Made by a program: the position numbers and the translations under genes. Below the pieces are notes generated by a model. It saw only the letters and a program-made list of their open reading frames with translations, was not told the DNA's origin and ran no database searches. DNA of 64,000 nt from VXNE01 sp963665455 (GTDB lineage: Bacteria; Pseudomonadota; Gammaproteobacteria; Pseudomonadales; Azotimanducaceae): NCBI GenBank assembly GCA_963665455.1, contig OY762279.1, positions 3,162,001 to 3,226,000 of the forward strand, read 5' to 3'. Below, in pieces: positions 1-9,242 of the stretch; position 1 is the stretch's first letter; each line of letters starts with the position of its first letter.

Positions 1-51
1 GCCGAGAAGTTTCCCGCCGGGACGAAAAAGCGCCGTCGCAGGCCAGAATCC

Positions 52-696
52 TCAATCGAAGCGCAACCCCGTAGCCTCCGCCAATTCCCCGATGGCCTGA
101 TCCTCGTCCACCACCTTGATCGTATGCATCCCCATCGCCCGCGCCGGCTTCAGGTTGATGCCGAGATCATCCAGGAACACGCACCGAGACGGATCGACCC
201 CCAGCCGCTCGTACGCGAGCCGATAGATCGCCGGATCCGGCTTGCGCACGCCCTCGACGCTTGACTCCACCACCACGTCGAAGTGCGCCATCGCCACGTC
301 CATCACGGACGCACGGTCCGGGTCGCGCGGTACCGGGCGCGACGGATCCGGCTTCATGTTGTTCGTGATGGCGCCCACCTTGAAGTGCTCCTTGCAGCGG
401 GCGAGGGCGGCGATCATGCGGGGCCGGAGTTCGCCGCTTAGGAGTTCGAGGACGGCCTTGCCGGAGACCGGGTGACCGAGGGCGGTGCTCTCGGCACGAA
501 ACAGGGCGTCGAACTCGGCGGCGGAGACTTGGCTCGCCTCGAATTGCGCCCAGGCGTTCGTCCGCGGATTGGTGGAGTTCACCGTGCGGATGAAGTCCGT
601 CGGCAGGTCGTGCGCCACCTCGAACCGGTTGAATGCCTCGAACGGGCTGCTCGTCAGCACGCCCCCGATGTCCCAGAGGGTCGCCTCGATGGCCAT
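52..696 (-). CDS. HAD superfamily hydrolase
   Basis: Predicted cytosolic haloacid-dehalogenase-fold hydrolase of 214 residues; the substrate is unknown. Motif I is visible as LWDIGGVL (about residues 7-14), where the second Asp of the usual DxD pair is Gly. Motif II is ITNN, motif III is the Lys in RKPDP, and motif IV is the acidic pair in FLDDLGINL. The ATG at 696 lies 2 nt downstream of the stop of the preceding hydrolase gene. A longer reading back to 987 would lie inside that gene and has Arg-rich, non-coding-like composition. It is the last gene of a three-gene minus-strand operon (LLM oxidoreductase, alpha/beta hydrolase, HAD). The missing second Asp leaves phosphatase activity uncertain. 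Confidence 0.8.
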   Translation of the reverse strand: MAIEATLWDIGGVLTSSPFEAFNRFEVAHDLPTDFIRTVNSTNPRTNAWAQFEASQVSAAEFDALFRAESTALGHPVSGKAVLELLSGELRPRMIAALARCKEHFKVGAITNNMKPDPSRPVPRDPDRASVMDVAMAHFDVVVESSVEGVRKPDPAIYRLAYERLGVDPSRCVFLDDLGINLKPARAMGMHTIKVVDEDQAIGELAEATGLRFD

Positions 697-698
697 GT

Positions 699-1502
699 TC
701 ACAGTTCCTGGTCGGAGAGGAATGCGTTGATCTCGCGCGCCAGCGCCTCGGGCTGGTCGAGTTCGACCAAGTGCCCGGCGTCGTCGATCACGGTTTCGCG
801 GGTGGGCCCGGCGATGCCGGCGGCGAAGCGTGCCGCGTAGGAGGCCGGGATCACCCGGTCGGCGGCGCCCCGGACGAGCAACGTCGGTTGGACGATGCGA
901 TGCAGCCGCTTGGCGACGCCCGTCTCGCCGAACGGGAAGAGGAACCGGGCAGCGGCCTCCATGCTGCGGGTCTGGGCGATCTGCCATTCGACCGGATCGG
1001 CGTCTTCGGGGGTCTCCCAGATCGTCTTCCAGCGCTCGGGATCCGCGCAGACCAGGGCGGCGAGGACATCCGGCGCCGGAATCTGCGCCCAGATGTCGGC
1101 GTTGGGCTCGTCCGCCTCGAAGAGGCCGAACGGGGCCACGAGTACGAGGCGGCGGATGCGGCCCCCCGCAACGGCGGCGCTCTCCGCGGCGAGGGCGCCG
1201 CCGACCGAGCTCCCGATGAGATCCATCCTCGGTAGATCGAGGGCCTCGAACATCTCGATAGCGTCCACGATCCAGTCGTAGAGGCTGTCCAAGTGCCGAA
1301 AGGCTTCGGCGCCGGGAAACCCCGCCAGCGACGGCACGATGACGCGCCGGTTCTCGCTCAAGCGGTCGAGGAAAGGCAGCCAGCGGGGGACGCCGCCGAT
1401 GCCCGCGAGAAAGACGGCGGGCGGGGTGCCGGTGGTCTCCGTGCCCTGCTCAAGCACCCGCATCGACCGCCCGCGCAGGGCGATCGTCGATTCGGACGGC
1501 AC
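699..1502 (-). CDS. alpha/beta hydrolase
   Basis: Alpha/beta-hydrolase-fold enzyme of about 267 residues, probably an esterase, lactonase or C-C bond hydrolase in the cytosol. The nucleophile elbow is G-S-S-V-G-G, with Ser near residue 99. The acid residue is likely the Asp in GAADRVIP, and the catalytic His lies in DDAGHLVELDQPE near the C-terminus, so the triad looks complete. The start is a choice: the GTG at 1502 begins 1 nt after the stop of the upstream oxidoreductase, which fits tight translational coupling, while an ATG at 1463 (MRVLEQ) is the alternative. Co-transcription with the flavin-type oxidoreductase suggests a two-step oxidation/hydrolysis of an organic compound, but the substrate cannot be read from sequence. 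Confidence 0.85.
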   Translation of the reverse strand: MPSESTIALRGRSMRVLEQGTETTGTPPAVFLAGIGGVPRWLPFLDRLSENRRVIVPSLAGFPGAEAFRHLDSLYDWIVDAIEMFEALDLPRMDLIGSSVGGALAAESAAVAGGRIRRLVLVAPFGLFEADEPNADIWAQIPAPDVLAALVCADPERWKTIWETPEDADPVEWQIAQTRSMEAAARFLFPFGETGVAKRLHRIVQPTLLVRGAADRVIPASYAARFAAGIAGPTRETVIDDAGHLVELDQPEALAREINAFLSDQEL

Positions 1503-1503
1503 C

Positions 1504-2757
1504 TCAGGCGACCTTCGCCGGGGTGTAGCGCCGCTCCTCCGCCATGGGCCTTGGCCACCAGCGGTCTTCCCAACGATCATCGAAGAGGTCGCGAATCTGC
1601 GGCAGCACGCGCTCCGCGTATAGGCGCGTGTTGTATTGCGCGAGCTCCGTGGACATGTTGCCGAACTGGCAGAGCAGCATGAGGTGTCCGACGTTCATCT
1701 CGCGGCACACCTCGCGCAGCCGCTCGGCCACCTGGTCCGGGTCCCCGGCTACGACGTAGCCGAGATCGACGATGTCCTCCCACTGGGTGGCCACCGGGGG
1801 CCGCCCGCCGATGCCACGGCTGCCGGCGGCGGCTTGGGCGACCTGGGACTGCACCCGTGCCCGCTGCGAGGCCTCGCTGGAGTAGCCGGGCGGCGACGCC
1901 CACTTGGGATTGACGTGCAGACAGCGGCCGTAGAAGTACTCGGCGGGGCCGCGGTACAGCTCGTTCGCCTCCCTCTCGGTCTCCGCGACGCCCACGAATT
2001 GCAGGAATCCGACGCGATAGGGATTCCGGTCCTTGCCGAGCTTGTCCATCTCGTTCCAGAAGCCCTGCACGGTCGCCATGCCGGCCTTGTAGCCGAAGTA
2101 GGAGAGGTAGCAGTAGACGTAGTCCATCTCGGCGCACCACTGCCAGGTCTCGACGGAGCCGCCGCCGGGAATCCACACCGGCGGGTGGGGTTGCTGGACG
2201 GGCCGGGGCCAGACGTTCACGTAGCGCAGCTTGTTGAAGCGCCCGTCGAAGGAGAAGGTCTCGGGTTCCCGCCACGCCTTCATCACGATGTCGTGGGCCT
2301 CGAGGTAGCGCTCCCGGAGCTTGGAGGGGTTCTGTCCGTAGGCGAACACCGTGTCCATCGGCGTCCCCACGGGGAAGCCCGCGATTAGGCGCCCGCCGGA
2401 CATGCAGTCGAGCATGGCGAACTCCTCGGCCACCCGGGTCGGCGGGTTGTAGAGGGCCAGGGAGTTGCCCATCACGCAGATGGCGGGAGCGCGGGTGCGG
2501 CGCGTCAGGGTCGCCGCGATGAGGTTCGGGGAGGGCATCAGCCCGTAGCCGTTCTGATGGTGCTCGTTGCAGCAGATGCCGTCGAAGCCGACCTCGCCGG
2601 CGTACTCGAGCTCGTCGAGGTACTCGTTGTAGTGCTCGTGTACGCGCTTGGCGTCCAGGAGACCAGCGTCTATGTCGACCCACACCGAGGGATGCGCCTC
2701 CCGGAAATCGTCCGGCAGGTCCTTGTACGGCATGAGGTGGAACCAGAGGTTCTTCAT
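1504..2757 (-). CDS. LLM-class (luciferase-like) flavin-dependent oxidoreductase
   Basis: A 417-residue enzyme of the bacterial luciferase-like monooxygenase superfamily, expected to use reduced FMN (or F420) in a TIM barrel. Seen in the sequence: CCNEHHQNGYGLMPSPNL near residue 60 (the family's EHH signature), MSGGRLIAGFPVG (the G-R-x-x-x-G-x-x-x-G phosphate-binding region), and a VWIPGGGS segment. It is the first gene of the minus-strand operon with an alpha/beta hydrolase and a HAD protein. The 80-nt gap to the divergent SDR gene contains an AT-rich stretch (around 2790-2803) that could hold promoters for both directions. Typical roles are monooxygenation of alkanes, sulfonates or aromatic compounds; none can be singled out here. 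Confidence 0.88.
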   Translation of the reverse strand: MKNLWFHLMPYKDLPDDFREAHPSVWVDIDAGLLDAKRVHEHYNEYLDELEYAGEVGFDGICCNEHHQNGYGLMPSPNLIAATLTRRTRAPAICVMGNSLALYNPPTRVAEEFAMLDCMSGGRLIAGFPVGTPMDTVFAYGQNPSKLRERYLEAHDIVMKAWREPETFSFDGRFNKLRYVNVWPRPVQQPHPPVWIPGGGSVETWQWCAEMDYVYCYLSYFGYKAGMATVQGFWNEMDKLGKDRNPYRVGFLQFVGVAETEREANELYRGPAEYFYGRCLHVNPKWASPPGYSSEASQRARVQSQVAQAAAGSRGIGGRPPVATQWEDIVDLGYVVAGDPDQVAERLREVCREMNVGHLMLLCQFGNMSTELAQYNTRLYAERVLPQIRDLFDDRWEDRWWPRPMAEERRYTPAKVA

Positions 2758-2837
2758 CGGCTGCTCCCTTCGCTGCTGCGTTCAGTGTATTCGATTGATA
2801 TAAGGCGGCCAAAGATGGCTTGGAGGGCAGAGCGCGG

Positions 2838-3623
2838 ATGGACATGCAGGACGGAGTGGCGATCGTCACGGGATCGTCGTCGGGGGTGGGCGCGGCGTGC
2901 GCCCGGCAGTTGGCGGAGCGTGGCTGTCACGTCGCGATCAACTATGCCCACAACGCCGACGGGGCCGAACGTACCCGGGCGGCGTGCGAGGAGTTCGGGG
3001 TCGAGACGGTGGTGGTCCATGCGGACGTGGCGGACGACGACCAATGCCGTGCGCTGGTCGATGCCGCCGTTGAGAAGTGGGGCCGCGTCGATGCCCTCGT
3101 GAACAACGCGGGGACCACCAAGTTCAACCCGCACGAGAATCTCGACGGGTTGTCGCGCGAGGACTTTCTCGACATTTACGCCGTCAACGCGGTGGGCCCG
3201 TACCAGATGGCTCGGGCGGTGGCCCCGGCGATGCGCCGGGGCGGGCGCGGCAGCATCGTCAACGTGGCTTCCGTGGCCGGCGTGATGGGGGTGGGCAGTT
3301 CCATTGCGTATGCGGCGTCGAAGGGTGCGCTCATCACCCTAACGCTGTCCCTCGCCCGGGTGCTCGGCCCGGAGATTCGGGTGAATACCGTGTGTCCCGG
3401 CTTCATCCAGGGAGAGTGGCTCGAGCGCGGCATGGGGACGGAGCGCTACAACGCCACGAAGGCCGCCATCGAGCAGAACGCGCCGTTGCGGCTCACCACG
3501 ACCCCGGACACCGTTGCGGAAGGCATCCTCTATTTCATCTGCGGCGCCGACGTCGTCACGGGGGAGACGCTGATCATGGACGGGGGCATGCACCTAGGTG
3601 CGGCACCGCTCACGCGCCGCTGA
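2838..3623 (+). CDS. SDR family NAD(P)-dependent oxidoreductase (FabG-like)
   Basis: Short-chain dehydrogenase/reductase of 261 residues, most like 3-oxoacyl reductases. The cofactor motif T-G-S-S-S-G-V-G is near the N-terminus, the NNAG motif follows (VNNAGTTKF), the catalytic Ser sits in the VNVASVAG region, and the Y-x-x-x-K pair is in AYAASKGAL. The C-terminus closes with the common ...GETLIMDGGMH ending. The start was placed at the ATG at 2838, with a GGAGGGCAG Shine-Dalgarno-like stretch about 8-15 nt upstream; a TTG at 2820 would overlap that site. It is transcribed divergently from the LLM oxidoreductase operon, which suggests a shared substrate pathway, but this is inference. Confidence 0.9.
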   Translation: MDMQDGVAIVTGSSSGVGAACARQLAERGCHVAINYAHNADGAERTRAACEEFGVETVVVHADVADDDQCRALVDAAVEKWGRVDALVNNAGTTKFNPHENLDGLSREDFLDIYAVNAVGPYQMARAVAPAMRRGGRGSIVNVASVAGVMGVGSSIAYAASKGALITLTLSLARVLGPEIRVNTVCPGFIQGEWLERGMGTERYNATKAAIEQNAPLRLTTTPDTVAEGILYFICGADVVTGETLIMDGGMHLGAAPLTRR

Positions 3624-3672
3624 CGCGACGGTCCGCCGATTCGGGGTGGCCCGACGATCCGCGCCCGCTTGA

Positions 3673-5061
3673 TCAGGTCGTGAGGCCGGTCTCCACGGCG
3701 GCCGGTTCGGCGCCCAGCGCGTCGGCGCCGCGTTCCACGGCGACCGTGCTCGCTCTTGCCGGGTCGAATACGCAGTAGAACAGGCTGCCCTCGGCCAACG
3801 TACTCTCGACCTGTAGGACCGATCCGTGGCGGCGCAGCACGTGCTTCACGATGGCGAGCCCCAGGCCCGTGCCCCCGCGTACCCGTGCTCCGGCTAGATC
3901 GATGCGATAGAACCGCTCGGTGATGCGCGTCAGATGTTCCGGGGCGATACCCATGCCGCGGTCCCGTACTTCGAAACGCGGCCCCGCGGGGCTCTTGAAC
4001 CAGCGGATGTCGATGGTGCCGCCGTCCGGGCTATAGCGAACGGCGTTCGTGACGAGGTTGTTGAACGCGCTATAGAGTTCGCTGCCCACGCCCCGCACGC
4101 GCAGCCCGGCGTCCGCGTCCACCGCCAGCCGTTGGGCGCCGTCCGACAGCCGGCGGGCCTCGGCGACGATGGTGTTCAGCATGAGCGCAACGTCCACGTC
4201 CTCCATGGTTTCGGCGCTCGGCAGCGGCGCGGATTCGAGCCGGGTTAGGGTCAGCAGATCGTCCACCAGCGCGCGCATGCGCCGCGTCGGCGGCGTGAGT
4301 CGCGGCACCACGTCGCGCAGCGTCTCGAAATCCGGGGTGCCTTCGTCGAGCTCCTCAAGGTATCCGACGATGACGGTGAGGGGCGTGCGCAATTCGTGGG
4401 AGACGTTGGCGACGAAGTCCTGGCGCATGGTGAGTAGCCGGTTCAGTTCGGTGACGTCGCGCGCCATGACGAGCGAGCGCTCCTCGTCGATGGCGATGCG
4501 GCGCAACTCGATCCGCCGGGTCTCGTCGGCGGGCGCGGCGATCTCCACAATGTCGCTTTCGACTTCGCCCTTCAGCAGGGCCTCGACGCCCGGGTTGCGC
4601 ACGACGGCGACCAAGTCCTCGCCCTGGTCGTCCTCCGACAGTCCAAGGTGCTCGCGTGCGCCCCGGTTGTAGTCCTCGATCTCCCCGCCTTGGCGCAGGA
4701 TCACCCAGGCGTCGGGAATGATGTCGCTGGTCGTGCGGAGGCGGCGCAAGGTGTCGATGAGTGCGTAGCTGCGGCGGCGGCCACGGGCTACCGTGTCGTA
4801 TAGCCGTTCCGCGACGGGACGCCACGCCGGGTCGCCGTTCCGTGGTGGGCCGAGGGGCCGGCGGGACCAGCGGATCAGCGCCCGGAACTCAAGCAGGTGG
4901 TGCGCGAGGAAGGCCGATAGCGCGGCGACCAAGCTCCAGGCAACGCTCTCGGTCAGCCAGGCCACCAACGCGACGGTGGAGAGCCCGGCCGCGGCATGCG
5001 CGACGTTGCGGGCAATCACCCCCGCATCATGGCGGGGTGCGGTGTCGTCAGGCCGTGCCAT
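3673..5061 (-). CDS. phoR: phosphate regulon sensor histidine kinase
   Basis: Membrane-anchored sensor kinase of about 462 residues, the expected partner of the PhoB-type regulator encoded just upstream. Order of parts: a hydrophobic N-terminal region of two short helices (about residues 15-60), a PAS-like segment with DAWVILRQGGEIEDYN, the dimerisation/phosphoacceptor box DFVANVSHELRTPL (His about 222), an N-box with NAVRYSPDGG, and ATP-binding boxes DRGMGIAP and RGGTGLGLAIVKH. The layout (two short TM helices, a small linker, PAS, HisKA, HATPase) and length match PhoR rather than sensors with a large periplasmic domain. The ATG at 5061 overlaps the end of phoB by 14 nt, so the pair is translationally coupled. 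Confidence 0.9.
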   Translation of the reverse strand: MARPDDTAPRHDAGVIARNVAHAAAGLSTVALVAWLTESVAWSLVAALSAFLAHHLLEFRALIRWSRRPLGPPRNGDPAWRPVAERLYDTVARGRRRSYALIDTLRRLRTTSDIIPDAWVILRQGGEIEDYNRGAREHLGLSEDDQGEDLVAVVRNPGVEALLKGEVESDIVEIAAPADETRRIELRRIAIDEERSLVMARDVTELNRLLTMRQDFVANVSHELRTPLTVIVGYLEELDEGTPDFETLRDVVPRLTPPTRRMRALVDDLLTLTRLESAPLPSAETMEDVDVALMLNTIVAEARRLSDGAQRLAVDADAGLRVRGVGSELYSAFNNLVTNAVRYSPDGGTIDIRWFKSPAGPRFEVRDRGMGIAPEHLTRITERFYRIDLAGARVRGGTGLGLAIVKHVLRRHGSVLQVESTLAEGSLFYCVFDPARASTVAVERGADALGAEPAAVETGLTT

Positions 5062-5746
5062 CCTTGGTGGAAAACCGGTACCCGACGCCCCGGACGGTCT
5101 GGATGTGCCCATCCGCGCCGAACGGCGCGAGGGCCTTGCGCAGCCGCAGGACGTGGACGTCGATGGTGCGTTCCTCCACGTACACGTTGCGCCCCCATAC
5201 CCGGTCCAACAACTGTGCGCGTCCGAACGCCCGGTCCGGGTGCCGCATGAGCGTTTCGAGCAGCCGGAGTTCGGTGGGCCCTAGGTGTACCGGCGCGCCG
5301 GCCACCGTCAGCCGATGGCTGCGGGTGTCGATTTCCAGCTGCCCGGCGACGATCTTGCCGTCCTCCGGCTCGCCGGCGCGGCGCATGAGGGCCTTGATGC
5401 GCGCCACGAGTTCCCTTGGAGAGAAGGGCTTCGTGACGTAGTCGTCCACGCCGGCGTCGAAACTCTTGAGCTTGTCGGACTCCTCGCCCCGGGCCGTCAG
5501 CATGAGCATCGGCAGGTCCGCGGTGAGGGGGTCTCGGCGCAAGCGCCGGGCGAGTTCCACGCCGCTCATGCCGGGCAGCATCCAATCGATGATCACGAGC
5601 CGCGGCAGGGGACCGTCCAGGATGTCGAGCGCCTGTTCGGCGGTGGCCGCCTCGACCACGTTGAACCCGGCGCGGCCGAGTGAGAAGGTCAACATCTCCC
5701 GGATTTCCGGTTCGTCCTCGATCAGCAGCACAGAGTTCTGGGGCAC
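5048..5746 (-). CDS. phoB: phosphate regulon response regulator (OmpR/PhoB family)
   Basis: A 232-residue two-domain response regulator. The receiver domain shows the acidic pair in LLIEDEPE, the phosphoacceptor Asp at about residue 54 (IIDWMLPGM), and the conserved Lys in VTKPFSP. The C-terminal winged-helix domain carries LGPTELRLLETLMRHPDRAF and the closing RGVGYRF typical of PhoB. The GTG at 5746 was chosen because it places the receiver domain at the expected distance from the start and gives a length matching E. coli PhoB (229 residues); the upstream extension to 5884 looks non-coding. Predicted to be phosphorylated by the adjacent PhoR and to control phosphate-starvation genes. No classical pho box was recognised upstream. 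Confidence 0.92.
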   Translation of the reverse strand: MPQNSVLLIEDEPEIREMLTFSLGRAGFNVVEAATAEQALDILDGPLPRLVIIDWMLPGMSGVELARRLRRDPLTADLPMLMLTARGEESDKLKSFDAGVDDYVTKPFSPRELVARIKALMRRAGEPEDGKIVAGQLEIDTRSHRLTVAGAPVHLGPTELRLLETLMRHPDRAFGRAQLLDRVWGRNVYVEERTIDVHVLRLRKALAPFGADGHIQTVRGVGYRFSTKDGTA

Positions 5747-5943
5747 GTCCGTCTTGCTTCCAGTCGAACCATCGTGGGGATTTTGGCTGGGCAATGTGAC
5801 ACCGGCGTGAAGGGCACGGGGGGTGGGCGAAGTATGCCATCGGCGGGCCCGGAAGGGCACTCGCGCGAGCGTGCGGGGCGTCACGAACCGGGCTGGAAAT
5901 ACGATAGGCTAGAGTGCCTCGAAACCAGCGGAGGCGCATCCAC

Positions 5944-6624
5944 GTGGGAACCAGGAGACAGTTGCGGGCGTCCGACGGCTTTACGCTCGGCGCCTACGAG
6001 GCCATGCCGGAGGCCGGCGCGGCCGTGAAGGGCAGCGTGGTCGTCATTCAGGAAATCTTCGGCGTCAACGCGCACATCCGGGAGGTGTGCGACGGCTATG
6101 CGCGGGACGGCTACGCGGTCATCGCGCCGCAGATCTTCGACCGCGCCGAGCGGGACGTGGAGCTCGGGTACGAAGAGGACGACATGACGCGGGGCATCGG
6201 GATCGCCTTCCAGGGGCTCGACCGCGAGAACACCCTGAAGGATCTGCAGGCGGCGGTCGACGAGGTCGGCAAGCACGGCAAGGTCGGTCTGGTGGGCTAC
6301 TGCTTCGGCGGACTCCTGACGTGGGTGGGTGCCTGCGAACTCGAAGGCGTCGCGTGCGCCTCCGCTTACTACGGGGGCGGGATCGCCGGTGAACTCGAGC
6401 GCACCGCGCGCTGCCCGACGATCATGCATTTCGGTGAACTGGACGCGCACATCCCGATGAGCGACGTGGACCAGATCAAGGCCGCGTTGCCGGACGTGAA
6501 CGTGTACGTCTATCCCGCCGACCACGGCTTCAACTGCGACCATCGGGCGAGCCACGACGCCGCGTCCGCGGCGACGGCGCGCAAGCGCACGCTCGCCTTC
6601 TTCGAGCAGCATCTGGGGGCGTAG
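5944..6624 (+). CDS. dienelactone hydrolase family protein
   Basis: Alpha/beta-hydrolase of the carboxymethylenebutenolidase (dienelactone hydrolase) family, about 226 residues. The family's early EIFGVN segment is present, the nucleophile elbow is G-Y-C-F-G-G (a Cys nucleophile, as in true DLH), the acid region is GELDAHIP, and the catalytic His lies in DHGFNCDHR. The GTG at 5944 is preceded by GGAGG at 5930-5934 at good spacing; a GTG at 5914 in the same frame has no such site. DLH opens dienelactones in chlorocatechol degradation, but most genomic homologues have other or unknown ester/lactone substrates, and no aromatic-ring operon surrounds this one. It diverges from phoBR. Confidence 0.88.
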   Translation: MGTRRQLRASDGFTLGAYEAMPEAGAAVKGSVVVIQEIFGVNAHIREVCDGYARDGYAVIAPQIFDRAERDVELGYEEDDMTRGIGIAFQGLDRENTLKDLQAAVDEVGKHGKVGLVGYCFGGLLTWVGACELEGVACASAYYGGGIAGELERTARCPTIMHFGELDAHIPMSDVDQIKAALPDVNVYVYPADHGFNCDHRASHDAASAATARKRTLAFFEQHLGA

Positions 6625-6652
6625 GGAAGGTCGTGCGCGCCGCGCCGTATCC

Positions 6653-6681
6653 TTGACATGCCAGAATCGTTTCGTGATGCT
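6653..6681 (+). promoter_or_regulatory. candidate sigma70 promoter of the TonB operon
   Basis: A consensus -35 TTGACA at 6653-6658 is followed after 17 nt by GATGCT at 6676-6681 (3 of 6 matches to the -10 consensus). It lies about 220 nt upstream of the first gene of the TonB cluster. Moderate support only. Confidence 0.4.
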
Positions 6682-6903
6682 TCCGCATCCCGAACTTGGG
6701 GGGCGGGAACATCGAGCATTGCAGGCCGGGCGGCATGGGCCCGTGGCACCGGTAGGCGGTCCTATCCGCACGTTGCCGGACCACGCCGAGTCTCCCGGAC
6801 CATCGATGCCCGACGGAGGATGCCTGACGGAGATGGCCGGCCTAGACCGTGGGCGGCGCGGCGGAACCAGCATGAGAAGCGTGAGCAGCATGAGAGTAGA
6901 CGC

Positions 6904-7686
6904 ATGAGTAGACAACGAGTTCATAGCCCCTCGGCGGGCCTTGCGGCGAGCCTCCTGCTGGGGTTGGGGGGTTTCCTGGCCACCGGCGCGGCGGCGGCGA
7001 CGCTGGACGACATCTTTGTCGTCGCGGAGCGCATCAACGATCAGGCGCGGACCTCCCAGGCCAAGATCGATGCCCTGACGGAGGAAACCCGCGAGCTGTA
7101 CCACGAGTACAAGACGGTCCTGAAGGAAGTCGAGGGGTTGCGCGTCTACAACCGGCAACTCGAGAAGCAGATCGCCAACCAGAACCGCGAGATGTCGCAG
7201 CTGTCCGAGTCCATCGACCGGGTGACGGTGATTGAACGCCAGATCACGCCGCTGATGCTGCGCATGATCGATGGCCTGGAGCAATTCGTGGAACTCGACC
7301 TGCCGTTCCTGGCGGACGAACGCCAGGATCGCATCGAGCGGCTCCGCGAGATCATGGATCGGGCGGACGTCGCGGTCTCGGAGAAGTTCTCCCAGGTGCT
7401 GCGGGCCTACCAGATCGAGAACGAATACGGCCGCACCATGGAGGCCTACGGTGCGACCATCAACGTCGATGGGGTGGACCGCATCGTCGACGTGTTGAAG
7501 ATGGGACGCGTCGCGCTCGTGTACCAGACCAGCGACGGCGACGAGACGGGCATGTGGAACCAGGGCTCCCGGCGCTGGGAGGTGCTGGACGAGGAATACG
7601 CCACCCCCGTACGCAACGGCATTCGCATGGCGCGCAAGCAACTTGCGCCGAACATGCTGGTGCTCCCCGTGACGGCGCCGGAGTAA
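6904..7686 (+). CDS. DUF3450 family periplasmic protein of a TonB2-type system
   Basis: A 260-residue exported protein of the DUF3450 family. A signal peptide (hydrophobic LAASLLLGLGGFLA ending near ATGAAAATL) is followed by a long charged, heptad-like helical region (about residues 35-110) consistent with a periplasmic coiled coil. A globular part follows, with a segment similar to the periplasmic part of the next gene (YGRTMEAYGATINVDG versus the equivalent region of the TtpC-like protein). It is first in an operon running DUF3450, ExbB-like, ExbB, ExbD, TonB, TPR, known from Vibrio TonB2 clusters. Its precise role is not established; it probably assists coupling of the inner-membrane motor to TonB. 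Only 4 nt separate it from the next gene. Confidence 0.85.
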   Translation: MSRQRVHSPSAGLAASLLLGLGGFLATGAAAATLDDIFVVAERINDQARTSQAKIDALTEETRELYHEYKTVLKEVEGLRVYNRQLEKQIANQNREMSQLSESIDRVTVIERQITPLMLRMIDGLEQFVELDLPFLADERQDRIERLREIMDRADVAVSEKFSQVLRAYQIENEYGRTMEAYGATINVDGVDRIVDVLKMGRVALVYQTSDGDETGMWNQGSRRWEVLDEEYATPVRNGIRMARKQLAPNMLVLPVTAPE

Positions 7687-7690
7687 CCCC

Positions 7691-9238
7691 ATGAACACGA
7701 TGAGCACAATGACGGCAACGACGCGCACCGAGCAATCGATCTCCCCGGCCGGCCGGCTTCGCCGGGCGGCCCCGTGGCTGGCCGCGGCGAGTTTCGCCTT
7801 GGCCGCGGCCCTGCCGGAGCACGCGGTGGCCCAGGAGGAAGCGGCGGAGGGCACCCCCTCGCAACTGGAGGTGGTTCCGGCGGACACGCTTGCCGAACTG
7901 CTGAAGAACGTCGAGGAGCGCCGCGTCGTCGAGAACCGCGAGCATGTCCGCCGCGAGGCCGAGTTCGTGAACCGCCGCGGGGATCAGCAGAAGCTGCTCG
8001 ACGATGCGAAGGCCGAGCGGCGCGCGGAGGAGCGGCGTAGCGAACGGCTCGAAACCCGCTTCGAGGAGAACGAGATCCGCATCGGCGATCTGCAGGAGCA
8101 ACTCGACAAGCGCCTGGGATCCTTGCGGGAACTCTTTGGCGTGCTACAGCAGGTGGCCGGGGACACCCGGGGCCTGTTCGAGGGCTCGGTCATCAGCATC
8201 GAGTATCCGAACCGGGGCGATTGGCTCGGCGAACTGGCGGCGAAGATGGGCACTTCGACACAGCTTGCGACCATCGACGAGATGGAGCAGCTCTGGTTCG
8301 AACTACAGCGCGAGATGACCGAGTCGGGCAAGGTGACGCGCTTCAACGCGACGGTCAACATGCTCAGCGGCGAACAGCGCCAGACCGAAGTCATCCGCGT
8401 CGGTGCCTTCAACGTGGTCGCGGACGGCGACTACATCAACTATGACGTCGAGGTCGGCGCCCTGGTGGAACTCGCGCGGCAACCGGCGGCGCGTTTCGCG
8501 AACACGGCGGAAGATATTCAGGACGCCGGGCCGGGCGACGTCGTGCCCTTCGCGGTCGACCCGTCCCGGGGCTCGATGCTCTCCCTGCTCATCCAGGCGG
8601 CGACCGTCGGCGAGCGGGTCGGCTCGCCCTTCGGCGGCATCGCCAACGGCGAGTGCTGGCTACCGTTCTGCGACGGCCAGGGCGGCTACGTGGGTTCGGT
8701 CATCATCCTGGGCGGCATTCTCGGCGTCCTGCTGGCCCTCGAACGGCTGATCACCCTGAACCTGGTCGGCGTCAAGGTTTCGTCGCAGAAGCGTTCTTCC
8801 GACGAGCCGAGCGACGACAATCCCCTCGGACGGTTGTTGAACGTCTACGAGGCGAACCGGGAGATCGACGTGGACACCCTGGACCTCAAGCTCTCGGAGG
8901 CGATCCTCAACGAGACCCCGAAGCTCACACGGAACATCACCCTGATCCAGGTGATCTCGGTGGTCGCTCCGCTGCTCGGCCTGCTCGGTACGGTCATCGG
9001 AATGATCCTCACCTTCCAGGCCATCACCCTGTTCGGCACCGGCGATCCGAAGACGATGGCCGGCGGCATCTCGACGGCGCTCATGACCACGGTGCTCGGC
9101 CTCTGCGTGGCCATCCCGACGGTGCTCCTGCACTCGATCGTGAACGCCCGCAGCAAGTCGATCATCCACGTGCTCGACGAAGAGAGCGCGGGCCTGATCG
9201 CACAGCGGGCCGAGGCCTCCGGCCAGCCGCTGGGGTAA
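7691..9238 (+). CDS. ttpC: TtpC-like MotA/TolQ/ExbB proton-channel family protein with periplasmic coiled-coil domain
   Basis: A 515-residue inner-membrane protein. The signal/anchor region covers about residues 25-48 and is followed by a charged coiled-coil periplasmic region (about 60-150) and a globular periplasmic domain. The C-terminal ExbB/TolQ domain has three hydrophobic helices: about 334-353 (VIILGGILGVLLALERL), 417-447 (APLLGLLGTVIGMI) and 455-487 (TALMTTVLGLCVAIPTV). This composition is that of TtpC, the extra ExbB-like component required by TonB2 systems for iron-siderophore uptake in Vibrio. Start: the ATG at 7691 with GGAG 7 nt upstream. The gene order with exbB, exbD and tonB directly after it supports the assignment. 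Confidence 0.85.
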   Translation: MNTMSTMTATTRTEQSISPAGRLRRAAPWLAAASFALAAALPEHAVAQEEAAEGTPSQLEVVPADTLAELLKNVEERRVVENREHVRREAEFVNRRGDQQKLLDDAKAERRAEERRSERLETRFEENEIRIGDLQEQLDKRLGSLRELFGVLQQVAGDTRGLFEGSVISIEYPNRGDWLGELAAKMGTSTQLATIDEMEQLWFELQREMTESGKVTRFNATVNMLSGEQRQTEVIRVGAFNVVADGDYINYDVEVGALVELARQPAARFANTAEDIQDAGPGDVVPFAVDPSRGSMLSLLIQAATVGERVGSPFGGIANGECWLPFCDGQGGYVGSVIILGGILGVLLALERLITLNLVGVKVSSQKRSSDEPSDDNPLGRLLNVYEANREIDVDTLDLKLSEAILNETPKLTRNITLIQVISVVAPLLGLLGTVIGMILTFQAITLFGTGDPKTMAGGISTALMTTVLGLCVAIPTVLLHSIVNARSKSIIHVLDEESAGLIAQRAEASGQPLG

Positions 9239-9242
9239 GCCG

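Noticed and set aside
5881..7887. Long minus-strand open frame (668 codons) opposite the DLH and TonB-cluster genes
   Set aside because: It is antisense to three well-supported genes, with Arg/His-rich shadow composition common in high-GC DNA.
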